A stretch of 64,000 nucleotides of DNA from assembly GCA_934504345.1 (NCBI GenBank), contig CAKSVR010000002.1, forward strand, positions 40,024-104,023. Reading direction: 5' to 3'. A program made the translations under genes and the position numbers. Source of the DNA: an uncultured Agathobaculum sp. GTDB taxonomy: Bacteria; Bacillota; Clostridia; Oscillospirales; Butyricicoccaceae. The notes under the pieces were generated by a model, which worked only from the letters and a program-made list of their open reading frames with translations, did no database searches and was not told the origin of the DNA. Positions 17,014 to 25,549 of the stretch are shown piece by piece. Numbering within the stretch: position 1 is the stretch's first letter; each line of letters begins with the position of its first letter.

Positions 17014-17805
17014 TTAAATATCCGGGAAATACTTCGCGTCCGCCTTGGTCACCCACTCATACTCGGGTACAACGGTGGTCACGATGTTCTTGTCGTCCTG
17101 CAAACGGATGCACCACAGGTAATACTCCGCGTAGCCCGGTGCGGCTGCCTGCGAGTGCGTTACGTTCTCCGGCATACCGGTCAGGTCGTTGTTCTTTACC
17201 TTGAAGGCATCATCGCCGTACTCGGCAAGGCCGTAGCCGTTCTCCGGCAGGAACTTGTAGTAGTACAGCTCGGGCTCAACGTGCTGGTGCGGCGGATAAG
17301 ACGACCACTTGCCGGGGAAATGCACCACTTCACCGATAAAGAAGTTGGTTTCCGGGCAGTTGGAGCGGTCGAAGAACGTGCGTACCAGACGGGTGGAGCA
17401 CTCGTTCATCTGACCCGCGCCGCGCTCCTCGTTGGCGCACAGGCAGTCCTCCGGGCGCAGCAGACGGGCCGCGAAATCGCGCTCGTTCTCGGTGCGGGAT
17501 ACGGCGATCTCCACATCGCTGTCCGCCTTGATCGTCACCTTGGTGTTCTGCGGAACGTGCAGCAGGATCGCGCCCTCGTGGAATACGTCGCGGCGGATAA
17601 CGGTTTCCGAATTGCCGTTCCACTCGAACGTCACACTGCCGCTCATCAGGTCGTAAACGACCTCCTGTGCGTAATCAAAGTGCATCACATCGCCCGCTGC
17701 CATCTTGACAACGCCGAACTCCATGCCCATCATTTCCGGGTTCTCCACCGCGGATACCATGCCGTTGTAGCCCTTGTCGAACGGGGCCTTGTGCGTGTAT
17801 TTCAT
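17014..17805 (-). CDS. iolB: 5-deoxy-glucuronate isomerase
   Basis: The product is 263 aa, a two-cupin KduI/IolB-family protein. The metal-binding cupin motif PPHQHVEPELYYYKF and the C-terminal part (GMPENVTHSQAAAPGYAEYYLWCIR) are typical of IolB. It converts 5-deoxy-D-glucuronate, made by IolD, to 2-deoxy-5-keto-D-gluconate. It follows iolD after 90 bp that include a GC-rich hairpin (about 17848-17874), which may act as an attenuator or processing site. Confidence 0.93.
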   Translation of the reverse strand: MKYTHKAPFDKGYNGMVSAVENPEMMGMEFGVVKMAAGDVMHFDYAQEVVYDLMSGSVTFEWNGNSETVIRRDVFHEGAILLHVPQNTKVTIKADSDVEIAVSRTENERDFAARLLRPEDCLCANEERGAGQMNECSTRLVRTFFDRSNCPETNFFIGEVVHFPGKWSSYPPHQHVEPELYYYKFLPENGYGLAEYGDDAFKVKNNDLTGMPENVTHSQAAAPGYAEYYLWCIRLQDDKNIVTTVVPEYEWVTKADAKYFPDI

Positions 17806-17895
17806 CTTTCTCGCTCCTTTTACTCTATACCGTTTATATATAAGGTAAGCCGCCCGCTCGAAAACGGGCGGCTTTTGCTTGTTCGCGTGTGTAGA

Positions 17896-19848
17896 TTAGT
17901 ACATACGAGCCTCTGCGAGGTGGTCGTCGATACGCTTGCGTGCCGCCTTTACCTCGTCAGACTTGGAGGTGGAGGCCACGCCGATATGCCACCAGCTCTC
18001 ATAGCCCTCGGCCATGGTCTTGGGCAGGACCTTGGCATCGATGATGCAGGATACAGATTCCTTCTTGGCATCCTGAACAGCCTTACGGAACTCGTCCGGG
18101 GTCTTGGCGTAGAACGCCTTCATGCCGAAGCCCTCACCGATCTTGCCGAAGTCGGTGCAGCAGTAGTCGCCGTCCAGCTTGCCGGTCTGCTCGTTGCGGT
18201 GACGCATCTCGGTAGCCAGAGAGCCAACGCCGTTGCCCATCTGGAGGTTGTTGATGCAGCCAAACGCGCAGTTATCGAATACCACAACGGTGATCTTTGC
18301 ATTTTCCTGCATCGCGGTCGGGATTTCGGAATTGAGCATCATGAACGAGCCGTCGCCAACGAGTGCGTAAACTTCCTTATCCGGCTCGGCCAGCTTGGCG
18401 CCGAACGCACCGGCAATTTCGTAGCCCATGCAGGATGCACCGTACTCCATGTTGTAGGAATTGGGAGCATCCGTTACCCACAGGCGCTCGAGGTCTGCCG
18501 GCAGAGAGCCTGCTGCTGCAACAACGATCGCATCGTCGTCTGCCTCTTCGCGGAGGATGCCGACTGCGTTGGACTCGGTGATGGTGCCGCCGATCTGGTC
18601 AACGAAATCGTTCATGATCTTTTCGGTCCAGCTGGGAACACACGGCACGAACTTGCCCTCGCCGAAGCCCTCGCCCTTGTACTGTACACCCAGAACGCGC
18701 AGGCGCTCTTCTTCCCATACCTTGCGGATGTCCTCGATCTCGGTGGTGTAGCCGGACTTGTAGCCGTCTGCCTTGAGCTTTGCCATGATGGCCTCGAGCG
18801 TTACCTTTGCGTCGCCGATGCAGCGGGTTGCATCCAGCTTTTCTGCGTGGAACTCGGAAGTATTGATTGCCAGAACCTTAATATCCGGGTTGCGGAACAG
18901 CACCCACTTGGAGCCGGTTACGAAGTCGTTGAAGCGGGTGCCGACACCGATTACAAGGTCGCAGTCCTTACAGAGTGCGTTCGCCGCCAGACCGCCGGTT
19001 ACGCCGATGCCGCCGACAGCCAGCTCGAACGAATCCGGCAGGCAGGAGTGGCCGGCCTGTGTCTGAGAAACCGGAATGTTGAACGCCTTGCAGAAATCCA
19101 TTGCGGTCTGACCGGCCTCGGAGTAGCGAACACCGCCGCCTGCGATGAACATCGGCTTCTTGGAAGCCTTGATCATCTCAACTGCCTTGTCAATATCGTA
19201 ATCATCGGCAACGCGGCGTGCAACGTGATGGACGCGCTTCTGGAAGAAGTAATCCGGGAAGTCGAAGCTCTCACCCTGAACGTCCTGCGGGAGCGAGATA
19301 ACAGCCGTGCCGCAGTTTGCGGTGTCGGTCAGCACGCGCATCGCGTTTACCATCGCGCTCATCAGCTGCTCCGGACGGGAAACGCGGTCCCAGTATTTCG
19401 CAACCGGCTTGAAGCAGTCGGAAGCGGACATCGACAGGTCGTTCGGAACCTCGAGCTGCTGGAGAACCGGATCCGGCTGACGGGTTGCGAAGTAATCGGA
19501 CGGGAACAGCAGCAGCGGAATGTTATTGATGGTCGCGGTGAGTGCTGCGGTTACCATGTTCGCTGCGCCAACGCCGATGGACGAGGTGCAGGCGATGATC
19601 TTGCGGCGGTTGTGCTGCTTTGCGTAGCTGATGGCGGCGTGTGCCATGCCCTGCTCGTTGCGGCCCTGATATACACGCAGGTGACCGGGATCCTCCTCCA
19701 GCGCCTGACCGAGGCCGACGACCATGCCGTGACCGAAGATGGTGAACATACCGTCCACGAACGGCTCTACCTTGCCGTCCATTTCAATGTACTGCTGGTT
19801 CAGGAACTTTACGACGGCCTGCCCGACTGTCATTCTGGTTTTGCTCAT
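17896..19848 (-). CDS. iolD: 3D-(3,5/4)-trihydroxycyclohexane-1,2-dione hydrolase
   Basis: The product is 650 aa, normal for IolD. It is a TPP-dependent enzyme of the acetolactate-synthase superfamily, with N-terminal pyrimidine domain (motif around VDGMFTIFGHG), central domain, and TPP/Mg motif GDGSFMMLNSE...VVVFDN. It opens the inositol-derived ring to 5-deoxyglucuronate. It is the first gene of the operon that runs into iolB, the 4-hydroxybutyrate genes and transketolase. The start MSKTRMTVGQAVV has GAGGAGG close upstream. Confidence 0.95.
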   Translation of the reverse strand: MSKTRMTVGQAVVKFLNQQYIEMDGKVEPFVDGMFTIFGHGMVVGLGQALEEDPGHLRVYQGRNEQGMAHAAISYAKQHNRRKIIACTSSIGVGAANMVTAALTATINNIPLLLFPSDYFATRQPDPVLQQLEVPNDLSMSASDCFKPVAKYWDRVSRPEQLMSAMVNAMRVLTDTANCGTAVISLPQDVQGESFDFPDYFFQKRVHHVARRVADDYDIDKAVEMIKASKKPMFIAGGGVRYSEAGQTAMDFCKAFNIPVSQTQAGHSCLPDSFELAVGGIGVTGGLAANALCKDCDLVIGVGTRFNDFVTGSKWVLFRNPDIKVLAINTSEFHAEKLDATRCIGDAKVTLEAIMAKLKADGYKSGYTTEIEDIRKVWEEERLRVLGVQYKGEGFGEGKFVPCVPSWTEKIMNDFVDQIGGTITESNAVGILREEADDDAIVVAAAGSLPADLERLWVTDAPNSYNMEYGASCMGYEIAGAFGAKLAEPDKEVYALVGDGSFMMLNSEIPTAMQENAKITVVVFDNCAFGCINNLQMGNGVGSLATEMRHRNEQTGKLDGDYCCTDFGKIGEGFGMKAFYAKTPDEFRKAVQDAKKESVSCIIDAKVLPKTMAEGYESWWHIGVASTSKSDEVKAARKRIDDHLAEARMY

Positions 19849-20441
19849 TGCTTTTTCCTCCTCAAAATACTCTTTCTTCCGTACCGCCTTGGCGGTGCTC
19901 TCATTTGATGGTTATAGTCTATCACCCGCGGCTCTGCTTTTCTTCTAACATCTTGGGCAATCCTTGTTTTTCTGATATTTTCGTGTTTTAGACCGGTATT
20001 TTTGTGTTTTTGTCCGTATCTCTCAACTTTTCCTGCCTTATCTGCTGAGATTTTGCAGTTGGCTCTCCTCTTGCCGCTGCGGCTGTTCTGCACATTTTTT
20101 TGAATATCTCGCTTTTTTGAAAATTTTCCGGCGGAAACGCACCTCGCAAAAGCGCATTTTCCGTCTTATAGCATAGGCAAAACGGCGTATATCTCAACAT
20201 TTTATAAAAATAGCGAATATTTTTCTCGCTTTTGTATTCTTTCTGCAATCCGGTATTTTGCCCATTTTTACAGGATATTGCTGTCATTTTCCGGTCATTT
20301 TGCTGTTATGCACAGGGCGAGTTACACATTCTTGCGCCGTCTGCGGAAATACAAGAAGTTAGAAGAAAACGCGCCGCCGCTCTGCTACAATATAGCCATA
20401 AAGAAAAAAGCCGCCAAGGCAGCAGAAAAGGAGCGATCAAT
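19849..20441. other. 593-bp AT-rich intergenic region upstream of iolD
   Basis: A possible minus-strand promoter (TTGAGA at 20197-20192, 16-bp spacer, TATGCT at 20175-20170) would give a leader of more than 300 nt before iolD. On the plus strand TACAAT precedes the small gene at 20442. I see no convincing gene here; the composition is markedly AT-richer than the flanks. Confidence 0.4.
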
Positions 20442-20546
20442 ATGCTATTCACCATTATTTCTCTCGCAGTTATTTTCCTGAATCTGTATCTGACTTCGAC
20501 TCCGTCCTACCGGTCGGAGAGCAGCTCCAGCTACGATTACCGCTGA
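20442..20546 (+). CDS. Small membrane protein, 34 aa, unknown
   Basis: The gene encodes a 34-residue peptide. One hydrophobic segment (LFTIISLAVIFLNLYL) is followed by a Ser/Tyr-rich polar tail (SESSSSYDYR). A strong AAGGAG lies 8 nt before the ATG, and a TACAAT -10-like box lies further upstream. It has no recognised family and sits alone, in the opposite direction to its neighbours. It could be a small regulatory membrane peptide or a toxin-like peptide; no antisense partner was obvious. Confidence 0.5.
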   Translation: MLFTIISLAVIFLNLYLTSTPSYRSESSSSYDYR

Positions 20547-20635
20547 GCCGTTCCCACCCCTTAAAATCGAACATATCAACTTCTCTCACCTTTTCGGCGC
20601 AGCTTTCACTCGGCTGCGCCGAACTTCTTTATACC

Positions 20636-20727
20636 TGTCGCCAAATCTGCGATTTGGCCGACATTGAATGCCGCGCATTCGCGCGGTAAAGCAAACCGCC
20701 CGCACAGACATCTGTGCGGGCGGTTTG
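20636..20727 (-). terminator. Terminator hairpin and element-type hairpin after the AraC gene
   Basis: A 17-bp GC-rich hairpin (20692-20708 with 20711-20727) directly follows the regulator stop codon on the minus strand. Beyond it, a TGTCG-CCAAAT/ATTTGG-CGACA hairpin at about 20637-20665 has the same architecture as one hairpin of the dispersed element at 10.4 and 30.9 kb, with paired base changes. Confidence 0.65.
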
Positions 20728-21645
20728 TTATTTCCGTTTGCGCTTAGGCTTTTCCTCCGCGCCGGTGGGCACGATATAGTTCTGCCGGAACTTATTCGGC
20801 GGCATACCGACGTTTTTCGTAAACTGTAGATTAAAATAGCTCTGCGTATCATAGCCGACCATCTCCGCGATGCGGGTGATGGACAGATCGGTCGTGATGA
20901 GCAGTGTCTGAGCCTCGCCGATGCGGCGGCGCAGCAGATACTGCACGGGTGAATAGCCGCTCATCTGCTTGAACACATGGGATAAGTAATACGGGCTGAT
21001 ATGCAGCGCCTCTCCCATGCTTTGCAGGGTGATGGGCTCCATGTAATGCTTGTCGATGTACTCCTTGATGCGGCGGCCGAGGATATGCGGTTCGTCCACC
21101 GGCTTTTCCTTATCCGCGTTCGCACCCTCGGTGACGGTGAGCACGGCCACCAGCAGCGCGTGCATCAAGCTGTTGCAGAACAGCTCGGCGCGCGGCTCGC
21201 CTGCCGCAAGATTGCGGAACATCATCACGAACAGCGCCTTGAGGTCCTCAAAATACTTGCCGGTCGGGAACACATAGCCCGCATCCGCCGGGATGAGCGC
21301 ATTCTCGGACAGGCCGGGCATCCGCAGCCCGCCGATGGCGACACAATAGCTGCCGACCTCCATATCCGGGCCGGAAACCTCGTCGTGGACCACGCCCGCA
21401 TTGTATACCAGCAGGTCGCCCGGCTCGATGACGACCTTTTTATCGTGGATAAGGTATTCGCTCGAGCCGCTGCAAATCAGGATGAGCTCCACGAAATCCT
21501 CGTGTGCGTGCATCACGCGCGGATGCGCGCTGGCATCCGGCCGTATCTCGCTGACATACAGCAGCCTGGGCTGGTTCTCTCCGGTAAAAATCGGCTTGAC
21601 TTCTTTCTCTACAAAACACTGCACGTTCAGGCTGGCTGTCGGCAT
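20728..21645 (-). CDS. AraC-family regulator with N-terminal cupin domain
   Basis: The product is 305 aa from MPTASLNVQ, the ATG I prefer; a GTG further upstream would add 28 non-typical residues. The N-terminal half is an arabinose-binding-like cupin (MHAHEDFVELILICSG, YNAGVVHDE). The C-terminal about 100 residues hold two helix-turn-helix motifs (ITLQSMGEALHISPYYLSHVFKQMSG; ITRIAEMVGYDTQSYFNLQFTKNVGM). It lies between the two inositol operons and probably activates one of them. A basic tail (EKPKRKRK) ends the protein. Confidence 0.88.
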   Translation of the reverse strand: MPTASLNVQCFVEKEVKPIFTGENQPRLLYVSEIRPDASAHPRVMHAHEDFVELILICSGSSEYLIHDKKVVIEPGDLLVYNAGVVHDEVSGPDMEVGSYCVAIGGLRMPGLSENALIPADAGYVFPTGKYFEDLKALFVMMFRNLAAGEPRAELFCNSLMHALLVAVLTVTEGANADKEKPVDEPHILGRRIKEYIDKHYMEPITLQSMGEALHISPYYLSHVFKQMSGYSPVQYLLRRRIGEAQTLLITTDLSITRIAEMVGYDTQSYFNLQFTKNVGMPPNKFRQNYIVPTGAEEKPKRKRK

Positions 21646-21829
21646 AGTTTTTTGCAGCTCCTCTCTCTCTTCTATGCTGTGATAACAGGGCGCTGTGCCC
21701 TCTATCCTCTTCTCTATAAAGTATAGCACGCACCGCCGGTTTGCGGTAGCACAGGATTGCTCTCGCGGTACACCACATTTTGCGGATTTCCCGCCGCCAT
21801 CCGAGCGAGAGTTATAGATTCTTGCTTTT

Positions 21830-22696
21830 TTATGTTTTCTTGTTATTTTCTGTATGTGTCATGCTCTGCCGGAACGATTGACGGAATTTTCCGGGCGGCG
21901 TGCCGGTATATTTCTTGAACATTGCATTAAAATGGCAGATGCTGCTGAAGCCGAGCGTGTCCGCGATCTCCGCGATGGGAGTCTGCGTGTGCATGAGCAT
22001 TCCCTGTGCCTCACCGATGCGGCGCTTCATCACATACTGCATGGGCGGCACGCCGAACTCCTGCTTGAAAACGTGCGCCAGATAATATTCGCTCACGCGC
22101 AGGCGCTCGGCCACCATACGCAGCGTGATAGGCTCACAGTGGTGAGCATCCAGATACTGCCGCACGCGATGCGCCAGCACGGATGGGATCTCCGCCTCGT
22201 CCTGTTCGCCCGCGCGGATGCGGCTTTGCAGCAGGGCATCGGTCAGGTTCAGCATGGCCTCGGTCAGACTGGTACACACCGCGCTCAGGTTTTCCGCATC
22301 CGCGGAGAGCAGATACAGCAGGCGCATGGTTTCGCCCACCTGCGCCGCCAGCTGGCCGCACGACACCACCGGACACTCGCCCGGCGCGATCAGGTAGTTG
22401 GGCTGCAGGCCCTCCACCTGCACATCGGTGACGGCCACGCTGTACGACCGTATCTGCCGCACCTGTGACGGCTCCTCGCCGTGCAGCACGCCCTGATTGC
22501 AGATCACGATGTCGCCCTCACCGATAGGATAAAACCGGTTGTCCACCATGTACTGACCCGTGCCGCTGCATACATAAAACAGCTCGAGCCGGTTCTCATG
22601 CGTGTGCGGCAGGATGGATTGCTGGTTGTTGCAATTGCGGTCGATCGAGATACAGTTGACAAACGTTCCGCCGAGCTTGCGCGGCTTGTTCTCCAT
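21830..22696 (-). CDS. AraC-family regulator with N-terminal cupin domain (second)
   Basis: The product is 288 aa. The start MENKPRKLGG follows a strong GGGAGGGG; the longer frame is unrelated sequence. The architecture matches the previous gene: cupin (LPHTHENRLELFYVCSG, NQGVLHGEEP), then the two-HTH AraC domain (ITLRMVAERLRVSEYYLAHVFKQEFG; IAEIADTLGFSSICHFNAMFKKYTG). It is divergent from iolG (23014) across a 317-bp gap that contains a perfect palindrome, so it probably controls that promoter. The effector is unknown; inositol or a derivative is inferred. Confidence 0.88.
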   Translation of the reverse strand: MENKPRKLGGTFVNCISIDRNCNNQQSILPHTHENRLELFYVCSGTGQYMVDNRFYPIGEGDIVICNQGVLHGEEPSQVRQIRSYSVAVTDVQVEGLQPNYLIAPGECPVVSCGQLAAQVGETMRLLYLLSADAENLSAVCTSLTEAMLNLTDALLQSRIRAGEQDEAEIPSVLAHRVRQYLDAHHCEPITLRMVAERLRVSEYYLAHVFKQEFGVPPMQYVMKRRIGEAQGMLMHTQTPIAEIADTLGFSSICHFNAMFKKYTGTPPGKFRQSFRQSMTHTENNKKT

Positions 22697-22908
22697 ATAC
22701 GTCCCCTCCCTAAGAATCACAAGATTGCGAAAGTCCGTCTGCGATTTTCTGCCGTCCCGGCGGAAAATCTCTGCGTTTTTTCCACAAGAATCCGATAACG
22801 CTGTTTTGCGTTTTCTTCGTATAATAATCACAAGCAAAGCGCAAAAGGCTTCCAAACAGCAGTTTACAGAACGAAATAGTTCTCTGTTTTTACACTCTCG
22901 TTCTGTGT

Positions 22909-22934
22909 GTGCTTTTATTATAGCATAAAAGCAC
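22909..22934. promoter_or_regulatory. 26-bp perfect palindrome upstream of iolG
   Basis: GTGCTTTTAT and ATAAAAGCAC flank a 6-bp centre. A TATTAT -10-like box lies inside, about 95 bp before the iolG start. This is a candidate operator for an iol regulator. A second weaker dyad (GAAC...GTTC) lies at about 22869-22882. Nothing else is evident in 22697-23013. Confidence 0.5.
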
Positions 22935-23013
22935 AGAAGAAATCTTCTAACATACTGCTTTTTGGAGCAGGCGCGATAAAACGTGTTTCAAGAGTAAAAA
23001 GGAGTGCAGAAAA

Positions 23014-24036
23014 ATGGAAAAGAAAGTAAGAATCGGTCTGTTGGGCGCCGGCCGCATCGGCAAGCTGCATGGCGAGAATCTGGCGCACGCCGTACCGAAC
23101 GCAGAGCTGTACGCAGTCGCTGATCCGTTCATGAACGACGCGACCCGCGCATGGGCGGACGAAATGGGCATCGAGAAGTGCTATGACGACCCGGAGAAGA
23201 TCTTCGCCGACCCGACCATCGATGCTGTGTTCATCTGCTCGTCCACCGCGACCCATGCGGACTTCATCATGCGCGCCGCTGAGTCCGGCAAGCACATCTT
23301 CTGCGAGAAGCCGATCGACACCAAGCTGGCAAAGATCGAGGAGGCGCTCGCGGCCGTCAAGAAGGCAGGCGTAAAGCTGCAGGTCGGCTTTGTCCGCCGC
23401 TTCGACCACAACCACAAGGCTGTCCGCGACACGGTCGCCTCCGGCAAGCTGGGCAAGCCCAACCTCATCAAGGTCACTTCCCGCGACCCGGATCACCAGC
23501 CGATGAGCTACATCAAGGTTTCCGGCGGCATCTTCATGGATATGACCATCCATGATTTCGACATGGTGCGCTATCTGGCGGGCAGCGAAGTCACCGAGGT
23601 AACGGCCTACGGCGCAGCGCTCTCCGGCGCAGGCTACGAGGAATACGGCGATGTGGACACCGCCATTGTAATGCTGAAGTTCGAGAACGGCGCACTCGGC
23701 GTGATCGACAACTCCCGCGCCGCACACTACGGCTACGACCAGCGCACCGAGGTTCACTGCGACAACGGCTGTGTACAGGTTTCCAACGACCTGAACAACA
23801 CCGCCATGATCTCCTCCGCCGCAGGCGTTGAGGTGGCAAAGCCGACCTGGTTCTTCCTCGAGCGCTACAACAATGCCTTCATCGCAGAGGCAAAGGCGTT
23901 CACCGATGCCGTTCTGAACGACACCGACACACCGGTCACCGGTTTTGACGGCCTCCAGCCGGTCAAGATCGCCATGGCGGCAAACCTCTCCATGAAGGAA
24001 GGCCGCCCGGTCAAGCTGAGCGAGATCGACGCATAA
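23014..24036 (+). CDS. iolG: Inositol 2-dehydrogenase (Gfo/Idh/MocA family)
   Basis: The product is 340 aa with AAGGAG before the ATG. The Rossmann motif is GLLGAGRIGKLHGENL; the catalytic Lys is in FCEKP (Lys99); the DxxxH motif is DMTIHDFDM (Asp176, His180), as in IolG. It oxidises myo-inositol to scyllo-inosose with NAD+. First gene of the plus operon, followed by the symporter. IolE and a second IolG-like protein are downstream, which supports an inositol role. Confidence 0.88.
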   Translation: MEKKVRIGLLGAGRIGKLHGENLAHAVPNAELYAVADPFMNDATRAWADEMGIEKCYDDPEKIFADPTIDAVFICSSTATHADFIMRAAESGKHIFCEKPIDTKLAKIEEALAAVKKAGVKLQVGFVRRFDHNHKAVRDTVASGKLGKPNLIKVTSRDPDHQPMSYIKVSGGIFMDMTIHDFDMVRYLAGSEVTEVTAYGAALSGAGYEEYGDVDTAIVMLKFENGALGVIDNSRAAHYGYDQRTEVHCDNGCVQVSNDLNNTAMISSAAGVEVAKPTWFFLERYNNAFIAEAKAFTDAVLNDTDTPVTGFDGLQPVKIAMAANLSMKEGRPVKLSEIDA

Positions 24037-24151
24037 CTTCCCCGCAATCCCCGCGCTTTTAGAGAACAAGAGAAGAGAAAAGAGTATCGCGTGAGGTCGT
24101 CTGCACTCGGCAGCGGCCTCACGTTCAGGAGAAGAAAGAGGGGTTATCCTT

Positions 24152-25537
24152 TTGAAGGACAACAATAACACTGCCTCCCTTGGCTGGGGCACCCGTATTG
24201 CCTACGGCTTGGGCGACACCGCCTGCAACGTCGTTTTCGGCATGATAACCGCGCTGCTCACCCTGTTCTACACGGATTACTGCGGTATTTCGGTCGTAAC
24301 AGTCGGTATGGTCATGCTGATCTCGCGTATATTCGATGGCTCGTCCGATGTCATCATGGGCATCATCGTCAATAAGACCAAGTCCAAATGGGGCAAGGCC
24401 CGCCCGTGGATCTTATGGATGAGCGTACCGTATGTGCTGTGCGCCGTCGCGATGTTCTGCGTGCCGCATACCAGCAGCACCGCCATCCAGTTCTGGTATA
24501 TCTTCGTCACCTACAACCTGTGTACCACCGTGTGCTACACCGCCATCAACGTGCCCTACGGCACCCTGTCCACTATGATGACACGCTCCTCGCACGAGCG
24601 CGACCTGCTCTCCATCGTGCGTATGGCGCTGTCCCCGGTCGGCAAGATCATTGCTGTTACGTTCACCATGCCGGTCGTCAAGCTGTTCGGCGACAATCAG
24701 GCCGCATGGATCAAGACCATGAGTATGTGGTGCGCCATCGCGCTCATCCTGCTCATCATCTGCTTTGTCCGCTGCAAGGAAACCGTCAATTTCGAGGCCG
24801 CGCAGCAGGAGCAGCCCAAGGTTCCCGCTTCCCGTGCGCTGAAAGCTCTGCTGGGCAACCCGTATTTCTGGGCAACGCTCGTCCTGTGGACCGTCACCTG
24901 CGTACATACCACCATCATCGGCACCGATCTGCCGTATTACTGCAAATACGTCCTCGGTAATGACTCGTGGTATTACAGCGTTATCTACACCGCAGAAATT
25001 GTAACCCTTATCGTCGGCGCACTGCTGTGCCCGCTGCTGCTGCAAAAGTTCAACAAGCGCGACCTGTCCCTGATCGGCTGCATCATTGTTGTTGTCGCTC
25101 ACGCGCTCATTATGGTAAACCCGATGAGCTTCCAGTGGGTTCTTGCCATGACTGTCATCCGTTCGCTCGGTCAGGCGCCGCTGACTTCTCTGGTATTCGG
25201 CATGATGGGCGACGTTGTCGAGTACGGCCAGTGGAAGAGCCATCTCCGTCAGGAGAGCCTGATCTTCGGCGGCGGCTCGCTCGGCTTCAAGATCGGCACC
25301 GGCATCACCAGCGCAGTCATGACGGCTATGCTCGAAGGCGCAGGCTTCCTGAGCTCTGTCACCGGCGGCGCGATGCAGCCGACCTCGGCGCAGCACATGA
25401 TCTCGTCCATTTTCAAATTCGGCCCGATCTTTGTGTGGGCTGCCGCTATCATCGTCCTGCTGTTCTACAAGCTGGACAAGATCTACCCCACCATCGCAAA
25501 GGAACTCGCGGAGCGCGAAGCGCGCGGCGAGATGTAA
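24152..25537 (+). CDS. GPH-family (MFS) sugar:cation symporter
   Basis: The product is 461 aa from a TTG codon with AGAGGGG 8 nt upstream; no better start exists before the first membrane segment. About 12 transmembrane helices are visible. The family signature is clear (FYTDYCGISVVTVGMVMLISRIFDGSSDVIMG, followed by NKTKSKWGKARPWI), as in MelB/XylP/GusB transporters. It lies between iolG and an isomerase gene, so inositol or an inositol glycoside is a likely substrate. If so, the cell has both an ABC importer and a symporter for related compounds. Confidence 0.9.
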   Translation: MKDNNNTASLGWGTRIAYGLGDTACNVVFGMITALLTLFYTDYCGISVVTVGMVMLISRIFDGSSDVIMGIIVNKTKSKWGKARPWILWMSVPYVLCAVAMFCVPHTSSTAIQFWYIFVTYNLCTTVCYTAINVPYGTLSTMMTRSSHERDLLSIVRMALSPVGKIIAVTFTMPVVKLFGDNQAAWIKTMSMWCAIALILLIICFVRCKETVNFEAAQQEQPKVPASRALKALLGNPYFWATLVLWTVTCVHTTIIGTDLPYYCKYVLGNDSWYYSVIYTAEIVTLIVGALLCPLLLQKFNKRDLSLIGCIIVVVAHALIMVNPMSFQWVLAMTVIRSLGQAPLTSLVFGMMGDVVEYGQWKSHLRQESLIFGGGSLGFKIGTGITSAVMTAMLEGAGFLSSVTGGAMQPTSAQHMISSIFKFGPIFVWAAAIIVLLFYKLDKIYPTIAKELAEREARGEM

Positions 25538-25549
25538 GGAGGATGCATT

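Noticed and set aside
16990..19908. A very long open frame antisense to iolD
   Set aside because: iolD matches a known family over its full length. The antisense frame has no recognisable domain, no ribosome site and an unusual composition, and arises from GC-rich codon usage on the real strand.
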